Positions 1 to 11,532 of a DNA stretch of 64,000 nt are shown piece after piece (position 1 is the stretch's first letter; each line of letters opens with the position of its first letter). A model generated the notes under the pieces. It ran no database searches. It had not been told where the DNA came from and worked only from the letters and a program-made list of their open reading frames with translations. Source of the DNA: Plectrocnemia conspersa (taxonomy: Eukaryota > Arthropoda > Insecta > Trichoptera > Polycentropodidae). The stretch is taken from positions 1,054,001 to 1,118,000 of the forward strand of contig VTFK01000153.1 in the NCBI GenBank assembly GCA_009617715.1, given 5' to 3'. A program made the translations under genes and the position numbers.

Positions 1-1840
1 GAGACTAATACTACAATTCAATGTAAATTTTGCAATAAACTATTTACTTCTGACAAATTGCTACTTGAACATAAATGCGATAGTGATTTAGATAGGCCAT
101 ATAAATGTGATAAATGCGATTTTAAATTTAAATCAAAGTCAAATTTAATCGGCCATAGAAAAAATGTTCATGAAGGTATTTTTAATTAAAATAATTTATG
201 ATTATTTAATTGCCATCATTATGACTTAATATTAATTTCAGGAGTTAAGCAATATTCATGTAAACAATGTGATAAGACTTTTTTTAATTCAGCGCAACTA
301 AAAATACATGTAATGAGGCACACTAAAGAATATCCTCATCTATGTGCTCAATGCGGAAGAAGGTACGTTTGTGAATAATAAGAGTATACCATAAATAATG
401 AAATAAATAATTTTCAATATAGATTTGCACAACATTGCAATTTAAAGGAACACCAGAAAATTCATTCCGGAATTAAAGACATTAAATGTTTATATTGTGA
501 TTTCACTAGTTGTTATCAAACTTCAATGAAAACACACATTAAAGGTGTGCACGATGTAGATAAAAAACATCAGTGTTCCGAGTGTGGCTTAAAGTAAATT
601 ACAAATTAAGTACTTGATTCCGTAATGATTTCATTTTGATATAATATAATCCGCTTTTTTCAGATTTATGTTTCCATCTTTATTGGCTAGACATGTGACT
701 GTTCACACGGGCGTAAAAGTACATTTTTGCAAGGTGTGTAAGAAAAGCTTTCGTTCAATCGATGGCTTGAAACAACACGAAAGAATACATTCCAATGAAA
801 AACCTTATAAATGCAAATATTGTGAAAAGATTTTCAGAACTCCATCGCATAGAAGTGTATGTATCTTTAATATTAGTGTTTTAATAAACGACTTCAAGGC
901 AAGAACATGTTAACTGACATTTATAAATTGCTACATATGCAGGTATAAATTTGATGCTAAAAATTATTTCCCTAACAAAACGCATCCTTAAATCAGAAAT
1001 ATGAAAACACATGAAAAAAAAACAGTCATTAGGTCAAGTCTAAAATACAAACTAAGCCAACTCATCTCTCAAGTGAAAATAAACAGAAGAAGTACAGACA
1101 GACGTCGCATCTCGCATATTGCTACAGGGTTTGTCTGCACTTCGATATTACATTGTGTTTTAAAAATATGATAGCTATCCTTATCGATACTACTACTGAC
1201 TTCTGATATGAGAGTAGTGAAAGTATATTCAAACTAAATTTTGGTCAATATAGGAGGGCGCAAAAATAATTATAATTTTTCAGAAGTCAAAGATCCATGT
1301 CAAAAGCACTAAAATCGTGTCGTCGCTGTTGCAGTGGAAATGCTCGGTACCGATATGCTTTATTCGATTCTCACTTACCGGAAGTAGTAATATTGTTATA
1401 AAAGTCTTTATATATGTTCTACATAATCGAGCATTTCCACTGCGTCGGTGACGACATGATTTTGTCGCTTTTGACGTGCATTTAAATAGGAGGTTAAACT
1501 CAAGAAGAGTTTGCTCTCTCCTTGAATTTCGCCAAAAAATCCATGTCATATAATGAAATACAAATATTCTTAATGAAATTAAAATATTAAGAAACAGACA
1601 GCACACGAAATAAAGTTGATATTAAAACTTATCTTCTACGAAAATGTCAATTAAGATGTGCTTGCCAGAAATACTTTCAAATTACGTCTTTAATTGTTAA
1701 TTAAGTTTTTTATGCAATTTTAGGCTCATGTGCAGATTCACACTGGCAAAAAGAATCATCTTTGTATTATTTGTAAAAAAAGCTTTCTTCTTCGAACTAA
1801 TTTAACAAGACATAAGAAAATTCATAATAAAACTTTATAG
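1..1840 (+). CDS. C2H2 zinc-finger protein, 5' end cut by window
   Basis: A probable DNA-binding, nuclear, multi-finger C2H2 protein. The window starts inside the gene, so the initiator and N-terminus are missing. Five exons join in phase: 1-175, 242-362, 423-593, 664-856 and 1724-1840 (stop TAG), with GT-AG introns of 60-70 bases and a last one of 867 bases. They encode nine fingers in tandem with the C-x2-C-x12-H-x3-4-H spacing. Two fingers are completed only across splice junctions (exon 3/4, and exon 4/5 at EKIFRTPSHRS + AHVQIH), which validates the introns. The linkers are not the strict TGEKP form. There is no other domain in the visible part, and orthology cannot be assigned because insect C2H2 genes expand rapidly. 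The last finger is followed by only a few residues (KKIHNKTL). Confidence 0.9.
1297..1478. repeat. Inverted repeat with about 50-bp arms in zinc-finger intron
   Basis: Arms 1297-1346 and 1428-1478 are imperfect reverse complements that share the core GCAGTGGAAATGCTCG exactly. The loop is about 80 bases. The arms contain several CG dinucleotides, unlike the AT-rich surroundings, which suggests an inserted foldback or MITE-like element in the last intron of the zinc-finger gene. A related core, GCTGTTGCAGTGGGAACGCT on the minus strand, occurs at 36694-36717. Confidence 0.6.
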
Positions 1841-1916
1841 AAAAATTAGATATCTTATTTTATTTTTATAACCCATAATTAAAACACTTTAAATAATAAT
1901 ATATAATTACGGTGCT

Positions 1917-1994
1917 CGGATTTTTCCGGACAAGGTTATTTCGGACACTGATTATTCCGAACAGGATTTATGCGGACATAGATTGTTCTGGACA
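1917..1994. repeat. Degenerate ~16-bp tandem repeat
   Basis: About five imperfect copies of a 15-16 base unit resembling GATTATTCCGGACA lie just downstream of the zinc-finger stop codon. It could be a short minisatellite or the eroded end of a transposon. No coding frame explains the period. Confidence 0.5.
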
Positions 1995-2760
1995 AAAATA
2001 TATTTTTAAAAATATGTTTAAAAAATAAGGTAAATGTTTGGATCGTTAAATTTTTAATTATAGCAATTTTCAATGTAGCAGTCAACTTAAATTAAATCTA
2101 ATTAATCAATATTTTTACTTTGTAAAGAAACGTTTTATCAGTTTTTAAAAATTACTGTTGTTGGTATTTTGATTATTTTTATAAGATTTTTAACTAGTCG
2201 TCCTCTATAAAATGAAAAGTTAAATGTTAAAAAGAATTGATTAGGACTTTTTGGCAGCGGCCTTTATTAAAATAATTGGGAAAAATCGGATGTGAACAAC
2301 AAGTAAAAATTTCTTTGTACACGGATTCAATGCGGGTTGTTTTATCCCCTCTGATTTGCGCATTGTTATTCACCAAACATTCAACCGCAAATATGCGCCT
2401 AAAGTTTATCTTTATTACGTTTATTATGAAGTGGCGGCCCGTGAGCATTTGTAGTGGAGGGCTGCAGCAATAAAAATTGAACAAAATATCCCTTATAAAA
2501 CTAAAATATGTACTATATAATACATATATTGCGACAAACTACATATGATGGGCGAGAATCGTTTTTCATTATGGGACAGAGGGAGTACCTAGTATTAAAT
2601 TACTAAAGCTTCTCATATTATTCTCCACTGAGCCTTTTCATTTTCTCCTAATAAATTAACTGTTTATGGATTCACTATGTATAAATGTTTTAAATTTACA
2701 TATTTAAAATTTTTGCTAATTTTTTATTTTAAAATAAAGGTTATGGTCAATTTTTTGCCA
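1995..2760. other. Intergenic, zinc-finger gene to photolyase
   Basis: AT-rich sequence with no convincing gene. Two overlapping short open frames on opposite strands at 2227-2484 sit in a slightly more GC-rich patch. They show no recognisable domain and look like a decayed insertion. Confidence 0.4.
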
Positions 2761-2832
2761 CCTAAGACAGCTGTCGAACAGTGGCGGCAAGCGGCGCTTG
2801 TATCAGAGTTGGTTGATTTAAATTATTGAAGT

Positions 2833-4605
2833 ATGGCCAGCTCTGCGAAGAAAGCCAAGATTTCGCAGGATGATACAGGTTTTAAGAGATTCGTGGAAGA
2901 AATTATAAAATCGCGAAAGGAAGCCTTCGAATCGCCTTCCGAGTGTTCAAACGTGAAACGTCGCGTGAGGGTATTGTCAAACGAGCAAATGGTACCATCG
3001 TCTTCTGCTTCAATACTGTATTGGATGAGTCGTGACTGCAGAGTGCAAGACAACTGGGCTCTGGTTTATGCGCAACGTTTAGCATTGAAAAACCGCCTAC
3101 CTCTACAAGTTTGTTTTTGTCTGTTACCTAAATTTTTGGACGCTACACACAGACACTTTCATTTTCTCTTAAAAGGTAGATACATATGTTGTTTGCATGT
3201 ATTGTAATAATGCAATATATTTCAATTGTATGTTTTCTTCAGGTTTGGAAGAAGTGAGCGCTGAAATATCAAAATTAGATATAAACTTCCATTTACTCGA
3301 TGGTTCTGCAGAGGAAGTCTTACCAAAATTTGTTACTAAACACAAAATAGGCGCTGTTGTTTGCGATTTCAGTCCCCTGAGAGGACCTTTGAAATGGGTT
3401 GAGGATGTTAAAAATAAACTCTCCAAAGACGTGCCTCTAATACAAGTAGACGCTCATAATATAGTGCCGTGCTGGACGGCCTCAGTCAAATTAGAGTATG
3501 GTGCGCGAACCATTAGAAATAAAATCAACTCCAAATTGGATGAGTATCTAACAGAATTTCCGCCAGTTATTATACATCCATTTAAAAATGATAGTAAAAT
3601 GGAAGTTATCGATTGGAAAAAGGCATTGGAAACCAGAAATGTAGATAAATCAATCGGTCCGTGCGATTGGGCAAAGCCTGGTACTGAAGAAGGACTAAAA
3701 AAATTAAAAGAGTTCTGCACGAATCGTTTAAAAATATTTTCATCCAAACGAAACGATCCTTTAGGAAATGCAATTAGTGATCTCTCTCCATGGTTTCATT
3801 TTGGTAATATATATATATATATATATTGTAAATTATGTTTATAAAGATTAAAAGCATTATAATTTGTGTTTCCTTTTAGGACAATTATCGGTACAAAGAG
3901 CTATCTTAAGCGTTAAGAAATACAAATCTCAATTTAAAGATAGTGTAGAAGCGTTTTGTGAAGAGGCTATAGTACGTCGAGAATTGGCTGATAATTTTTG
4001 TTATTATAACGATAAATATGATAGTATTGAAGGCACGAATGAATGGGCAAGAAAAACACTAAACGACCATAAGTATATTGGATAACGTAATACATTTTAT
4101 TAATTGTACCAATATTATATTTTAATTTTCTATCCATAGAAAAGATAAACGAGAATACGTTTATACCACTGAACAATTAGAGAAATCGTTAACCTACGAT
4201 GATTTATGGAACTCGGCTCAAAATCAGTTGGTTTCTGAAGGAAAGATGCACGGTTTCATGAGGATGTATTGGGCGAAAAAAATATTGGAATGGACAGAAA
4301 GTCCAGAGCAAGCTTTAAAAGATGCTATATATCTGAATGATCGCTATAGCTTGGATGGACGAGATCCGAATGGATTTGTCGGTATGTAAATTTGATTTAA
4401 TTTTTTATTAAGGTTATTCATATTTATAATTTATTCATGTACAGGATGTATGTGGTCAATATGCGGCATACACGACCAAGGTTGGAAAGAGCGTCCGATA
4501 TTCGGCAAGATAAGATTCATGAACTATGCTGGGTGTAAGAGAAAGTTTGATATTAATGCTTATATAGCACGTTATGGTGGTAAATGCCATAAATACAAAA
4601 AATAA
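2833..4605 (+). CDS. phr: Class II CPD (cyclobutane pyrimidine dimer) DNA photolyase
   Basis: A light-driven repair enzyme that uses reduced FAD to split cyclobutane pyrimidine dimers. Exons 2833-3175, 3243-3803, 3880-4072, 4140-4381 and 4445-4605 join in phase to 499 codons plus TAA, near the roughly 530 residues usual for animal class II enzymes. The N-terminal photolyase domain carries [19 protein letters not shown] near residues 63-81. The FAD-binding C-terminal half carries [15 protein letters not shown] near residue 300, followed by [30 protein letters not shown] and [17 protein letters not shown], all typical of class II and not of the 6-4 or cryptochrome branch. The start is the first ATG, after a stop-containing leader. 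The lysine-rich N-terminus (SSAKKAK) could serve as a nuclear signal. Intron 2 holds a short (TA)n run. The gene looks intact. Confidence 0.95.
3808..3827. repeat. (TA)n microsatellite in photolyase intron 2
   Basis: About nine TA units just inside the 5' end of the second photolyase intron. Confidence 0.85.
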
Positions 4606-6231
4606 TGATATTTTTTTAATTCAGTAAAATGGTGGAATTTAATATTCACATAAGATATTAATAATTTAAACATGAACATTAAGATAGCATGTTAATTGTT
4701 GTATGTTATTAATTTGAAAAAAAATGTAAAATATACATATATTTTAAAATATTACTTATTTCAGTAACTCCATCTATTATCGCCCTTTTCCATATCCTTA
4801 TAACATTATAAGAATATTACTCCTTACATGCTCTTTAAGTTTATTTTTCAAACGATGTTTCTTTAAATTTATATTAAAAACTTTGTTGAAAAACGCAGAT
4901 TTCATTGGCTTGTACATATATTAATTAAAACTTATATTAGACATTATCTCGTGCTTAAAAGATTGTCGCACTTCGATGCAAGTTTGTTATAAATGTTGAC
5001 TGTTGCAAGTTAGTTATAAATGTTTTTTCTACATTTTAATAATATTTCACAGCAAATTAATATCGTTTTTAAAGAAACGTTATATATTTATTTTCAATAG
5101 TAAAGGGGGCATTGTTTTTGAGACATCATTGTATTTCTGTCACTTTAAACTTTATAAAGACACTGATCTGATTTTTTGAGACTTGCTTAGCAAAGCTTGA
5201 GGTATGGGCAAGATGCTTGGACCAACCCAAGCGGTGGTTTCTCGTTCTTTTTTATATCGCATGCGTTTGTGATGTACGGATGTAGGCGTAAGCCTTCATT
5301 GTTATACATTTAGAAAATAAACGATTCAAGCAGCAATCAAAGTGTTTTAGGTGGTCCTTCAAGCTCTATTAGATGGTCTTCCCACAAGGAGCAAGGTCGC
5401 ACGTCACAGGAAAATAAGGCCCGACTTCTCAAGGAGAGAAGAGAGAACATATACAATACAGTCGACAGAATTCTGTTAACTAATTTTTAAACTAACATAT
5501 AATAGTTTTAAGGTATGTAATAATATTAATTTTTAATCAGTGTCTTAAAGTTTAAATCGCATAGAAGCATCCTGCCACTGGAACTGTACTATATTAGAGA
5601 TAATAAATCAGCGATGGATATATAGCGAAAATAATGACACAGATCCGGTCGACTTTAATTACCAGTTGATATATGACTCTCGATCTTCAACCTGATTTGG
5701 TTAACTACTCAGTAACACATTTTCATGACAAGTTACTAGTGAGCCTCTCTAATACTCCCTGTATAGATTCGCCGACGTCAGCGTGGAACTTCAAAGTGTT
5801 TACTTTCGAGAGGATTCCGATACGCCGCTGCCAATAGGCGAGTTCGGCAAAAGGAATCGATGCAACTAGTCACGTTGAGGGAAGTCATTGCAATTTTTAC
5901 ACGTTGGCTCATTATGACATACTGTGTAATAAATATTATGTACGACGAGACTTCAAATAGCGTTTTATTTCGAGTTGCACTCAGTCAGTACACATATCGC
6001 CTTAACGATAGTCTAAAAACGGTACAAAAATGATATTTCCATTATCAAAGTAAAATAATATGAAAATATATATAATAATTTATTATAGCCATATTGTACA
6101 ACATATCAACAAAATTATTATATAAAATATGTTTCATTTATATGTATTATTATAAATTGGTAATTCATAATCTGTATTAAATATTGTTTTATCACATTAG
6201 GGAGACTCTATTGTATTTAAAAATTCTTACT
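4606..6231. other. Intergenic, photolyase to scramblase (convergent)
   Basis: No gene seen. A diverged inverted repeat (arms 5141-5167 and 5535-5557, core TTAAACTTTA...AGACACTGAT) brackets a 415-base, less AT-rich segment that reads like a transposon remnant. The 5580-5990 stretch is also unusually GC-rich and ends in a GTAATAAATATTATG run, as the R/U5 part of an LTR might. Neither has a recognisable coding frame. Confidence 0.35.
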
Positions 6232-9036
6232 TCAGCACAAACACCGGCAACAGCTCGTCGATTTTGGAGCAACGAAGAACACGTACTCCTGAAATGAATA
6301 AAAACATTTATTGAATCAACGTCAATAAGATCAAAAATATTACGTCACTAACGATCAGCATTGCTGCAGCTATGAGTAAAGCTTTAATTTTTGGATCGGC
6401 TGCCATCACTGGGAACGTTACTACCATATTAAAGTTTGAAGATTGTATATCCCATCCATGGATTATCGAACCATGTTGTGTTAGTGTATCTGCACTTATA
6501 ATCTAAAAGTATCATAGTAATTTTAAAATGATTTATATTTTATAGTTGGTTTATACAAATTATGAATTACCCTGAACTCGGCTTCCATCGTTGGACAGCA
6601 AATATTCCTGTTGGGTCCTTCGACGATGTATAGAACATCCTCATTAAAATTTTTCACAAGGAAACGAGGAGCAGTGAACGTAAATTCCTGTTGTACACAT
6701 CCGAGGAATTCTCCAGGAGGAACAGTTACTTCTACTTCCTGTACCATGCAAGGAAGGCAGCAAAAAGAGAAGCCAGTTTTTCTTGTTAGTGTTAAAGCTT
6801 GCTGACGGGTATGATCTAGCAAAGTCATGTAGAATGATCTATTTGATCCACATATCATTCGATTGAGAGGCGTAGACAATTCGTTGGCCATGTACAACGT
6901 TTCTCCGCCAGGTATTTTCAATATGTATCTGTTTTCAGGCTCCATTGACGACATCACTAAAATACATTTAAATAAAATTATGGAATGGTCATGAATATAT
7001 CATCAAATGGTCCAGTAACTCACTATCGCCCAATTCGATCGTTTGCTGTATCATTATACTGGGGATGCCAATCAAAAAATCAAGACCGTTCACCGGAATA
7101 AATTGGGATCTGTCTGTCGATTGCCAATCTATGGTGGATACCGGTATTGGCCTTCTAACTCCAGGATATCCTTCTGTATTAATAGAAATTAACGGTAATT
7201 CTTCAATTATATTTTGCATTCTATTATGATATCGGCCTAAAACGTTTGATTCTATTGCTTATCGTTTAAAATCATGTTTAAATAGGTATATTTTGTAAAT
7301 CATATCGATTTTTCTTAAATTAATGATGTTTACCATCTCTTGTAGGCTCCCGTGTCACTGGGTTTTCTTGGTTTAGATCTAAAACAAATTTCAATTATTT
7401 CTTAAATTTTCCTTATGAATAATATTTGTAAGATATAAAAAAATATGCTATTGTTTTACACACGATAAGGAAATTTTTCACGCATGGTCATAGATAATAT
7501 TTTTATTATCGATAAATTCATCTATTTTTTATTGTTTATCTTCGCTAATCAACGAGTGTTCCACATAAAATTTCCACACGAGCACAATAATGGAGTATTT
7601 GTATTAATCATTGAAATATGTACAAAATGGACTTATCGATATATACAGTAGATTAAATTTATCGAAATATATTGAGATCATTTTATGAAGGTTGAATATA
7701 TATTACTGAACTAATAAATAATAAAAAATCACCTTAACATATAAAACTATTAATATATTATATTATTTATTTATTTTGCGTATTATTATTTAAATAATTG
7801 TGCGATTAGGCAAAAGCTTTCAAACGATTCAAGATAAAAATCATTATCAATACATCTTGTTTTATGTTTTTAATTAACACATAGAGATGACTGATGAGAT
7901 GAAATCTCAATTATCGGAAAGTATAAGCTTATAATATTGTATTATAATTTCAATTGATTAATTTATGTGCAATTTTCTCACTTGTATATGAGTTTCTTTT
8001 CTTTTATATATTTGTTAGATTTTAATAAATATAACACAAAGGTCAATCTACGCACCAAGATCATAATCAATTATCGAAAATTATTAAATAAACTATTTTA
8101 CATTAGTCTGACAATCGATTATAATAACTCAAGATTTTTCGAAGTGAATATTTATTCTGCAAAATAACAGGAATCATAAAAAAAACATATCAATCATGAA
8201 AACCTAAATATATTTAGATAACATACTATATATTTGCGATTACACAGTCAGTTCGAGAGCTATCCATTTCATTATTATTCATAATTGAGAAAGAGATGGC
8301 AAGTCTGGGTTTACGCCCCTAATATTATCTCTAAAGTACATGATATAGATATATGTTCGATATACTTATCATTACTCCTGTTTATATTTTGAACATATTT
8401 ATTGAAATTTAAATCATTACTATAATATATATCCGTATCGTGTGCTTGAGAGAGTAAAAGTTTGGGTTTACAAAAGAATAAATATTTTGTCTTACCGAAT
8501 CATTTTGTGAAGCCTCGCAATGGAAGTTTTAAAATAAAACTCATTAGCAATACTTAGTAGGAAGTCGATTTAAAGATTAAAAAAAATATTTTGTAATTTA
8601 TAATAAGTTCACGGGCCTCATATTTTACATGCCTGATATAAATAATAATTCTTTTAAAATAAATTTAGTTTTTATATTTCTTTTCTAAATAACTATCATA
8701 TGAACATTTATTGCTGGATATTTATAATATTAGTTTAACTGTGATCTATCGTTGTTAGTCATTATATAAAATGAATGCTAGCAAAGATCGCCGTTGAAGT
8801 CAATTAATTTGTGAACTTGTTACCCCGTTAGTAAGACAATGGCATGAAACAGTTTTTAAATGAATTTAATTATAATCCAGTATAAGAATAACTGATGAAT
8901 AGGTGAATTTTTAAAATCAGTGGAGCATCCAAAGGGTTAAGAAAAAGCATTACTATATACATATTCTAATAGATTCAAGCTGTTTTTACTCACTGTTAAC
9001 TGAAGAATAGTTATAAAAATGATCGTCTTCGTTCAT
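6232..9036 (-). CDS. Phospholipid scramblase family protein
   Basis: A PLSCR/scramb-type membrane protein linked to bidirectional phospholipid movement or lipid-dependent signalling. Exons in coding order are 9036-8994, 7378-7334, 7236-7024, 6956-6571, 6502-6353 and 6288-6232. Phases match at every junction and give 297 residues plus TGA. The first exon is only 43 bases (MNEDDHFYNYSSVN) behind a 1.6 kb intron. The scramblase core runs from GLDFLIGIPSIMIQQTIE to the C-terminus. It contains a cysteine cluster (FCCLPC), a palmitoylation-type motif in this family, and a C-terminal hydrophobic helix (KALLIAAAMLIEYVFF) followed by a short tail rich in cysteine (TSCCRCLC). The segment before the helix, where family members have an acidic putative calcium-binding motif, reads FNMVVTFPVMAADPKIK and keeps few acidic residues. 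Which insect paralogue this is cannot be decided. Confidence 0.92.
7379..8993 (-). other. Scramblase intron 1
   Basis: A 1.6 kb AT-rich intron between the 43-base first coding exon and exon 2. No nested gene or clear repeat is visible. The short frame at 7967-8167 looks like chance. Confidence 0.6.
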
Positions 9037-11532
9037 TGTAATGCGTTGATTCAAAATAATATATAATGCAATAAATACGGTAATAATTTAGATAATTTTA
9101 TAAAAAAATGATTATAGAGCACCTTGGCTACCGTTAGACTGTTTTGTAAATTATATGAACCAAGCGCACCAGCTTATTATCAACGCATATAGATAATAGA
9201 TACTGTTATCGATTCTTATCCATTGTTAGATAAGTCAGAAAAATTCATAATGAATCAGGCGCAATGATTCAAAAATATCTTATTTATTAGCAAGCGCAAA
9301 TATTGTAACATTGCAAATATATTTTTAATCAAATCCAATATAATTATCGCTAGCAATAGAATTCTCAAAGTATTATCTATGGCCATAATTAGTGGACACC
9401 CTACTAAGTGATCTATAAATTATTTAAAGCTAATAAGGTATAAATATAATTTGTAACAAAATATTTATAAGAGTAACGGCTAAAGGGGCTGCATAATATG
9501 AAGTGATGGTTACTCTACATATCACTATGAAATTAACCCAAAGCAATAAAACGGATATTTTCTATTGTAGTCGTTTTCTTGTCGAATATGACGTTAATAT
9601 TCAGCGAATTCTTTTTGTTTTCTTCAGGGGTTGTTTTGATAAAATACTTGTTATGGCGTTTTTTCTTTATTTTAAATGCAATTAGCGGTCTGGGTTACTT
9701 CATTAACTTACGTACTTCCGTCCAAAATTTCCACTGGAACTTTTCACTTCGCTTCCGACTGGGAATATACGAGAGTTTAGCCTGAACTCGCAGTCAACTT
9801 TGAAGGCTAGAGAAAGGCAGCCGCTGTTTTTACAAACAGTAATATTAAATCTCTGGATTTTTGTGAAAACTTTACGGCACAGAACTATGGTAAATAAAAA
9901 TAAATTTGTAAATAAATAAACAATAAAGCAAGGATCTAAATCATAATATCCATTTATCATTATCATTTTGAATTGCTTGCACAGAGCAAGGCGCTCTTTA
10001 GAAGTCTGCGCCAGCTCGTCTTCTCGAGGACGACGATTCCGAGACGCGTCGCCGATGGTCTGCGCCTCCGGATAATGTGGTCCGTAACTGTTATTTTTGT
10101 GTTTTATTTTATATCCTCATAATATTAGTCACAAAGCTATAATTAAAACCAGACATACTAAAATAAATTATACAAAAAAACCTTTTAAGTACTTTTCAAG
10201 ATAAAGCACATTTATTTAGTGGGACCCTTTTTAGCCAAGGTTGTAATTTAATTTCTGTTCTATTTAAAAAGTTTGTTGTGAACTTTTACTAAGATTTTTA
10301 TAATTTATTATTTGGGAGGAACAATTTAATAAAATATAATAATGCTTAAACATCTTACTACTGGTTTTATTATATATGTATATATAATTCAATGGTTACA
10401 TCAATGCAATAATATTTTAATACATTTTGATAACATTCAACGACGGGCAATACATAAAATTGCCGCTAGTGTATTTTTTATACTTTATAAAATATACATA
10501 TAATAAATATGTGTATGTAATAATAGTATATATTGATGTATACAGTACACTTTAATAGAAAATACTCAATAAAAATACTTTTAAAAACACTTCGTTCTTC
10601 GTAAAATTCTCTTTAAAATAGTTCGACACTGAGAAGCTAGAATGTGAGCATTTTTTATGCGCTTACATAAAAACAGCAATATATATATGTATATACATAT
10701 ATATTTATATCATATATTAAACTATTTATAAATAATATAAATCTATTAGTAAATAAATTCATTTTTGATTTCACAGTAATCACGCACCTTTAAATCAAGT
10801 ACACCTTGTACCGTAACACAATTAATAATATACAAGTATTAGAAAACTCTAAATTAAAACTTAAATACAGTCGTACATCGGTAACAATATAATGTGTATT
10901 TATATATTTATTAATACAGGGCCGCCCTTGGCGTACGTACTTTAAGATAGCCCTATATTTATAATGTATATAATATACGAATAAATATCCTATATATTAT
11001 TATCATTTCCTAATTACTAAAAAAATGTATTAACAATGAAATAATCAATGTGTGTGATTTAATATTTTGACATAGTATATTTCAGGGGCTCGTATGCTTC
11101 AAATTATTCGATAATAACATTTTTCAAAAATTTTATATTTATATAAAAGGTTTACGGTAGTTTAATTTTGAAGAAAAAAACTCCAAAAAATTACAAATGG
11201 ACTTTAAAAACAGCCGAAATGCGTATTGTCATTGCCGCGGGACGTTTCGTTAGATCAGGGATTTTTAAATCAGCGATACTCAACCCGCGTTATTTTATTT
11301 TTTATTAATATCATATCAATAGTATTTTAAAATGTACTCTTCATTGTACGCAATTTTGTGCAGTTTCAGATTGATCGCCGAACTTCTTTATTTCCATACT
11401 CCCTGGAAGAAGTGGACTCATATCGTATTTTGAAATAACAAATTTGATTGATACGAAGCCCTCGAATTTGTTGATTTGGCTCTGTTTTTCAATTCCGTCT
11501 CGTCTCCGTGGGAATGCGGTTTAGTGATGTAC
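9037..11532. other. Intergenic, scramblase to secreted precursor
   Basis: Mostly AT-rich. A roughly 110-base GC-rich island at 9975-10085 is open on both strands but matches nothing I recognise. A short stretch near 10430-10460 reads FDNIQRRAIHKIAAS, reminiscent of the LINE motif downstream of the reverse transcriptase, and may be a tiny non-LTR relic. AT microsatellites lie near 10370-10390 and 10680-10710. At 10917-10935, CAGGGCCGCCCTTGGCG resembles a hAT transposon end, but no partner end was found. Confidence 0.35.

Noticed and set aside
2227..2484. Overlapping short frames on both strands
   Set aside because: No recognisable domain, no splice or promoter support; probably chance or a decayed insertion.
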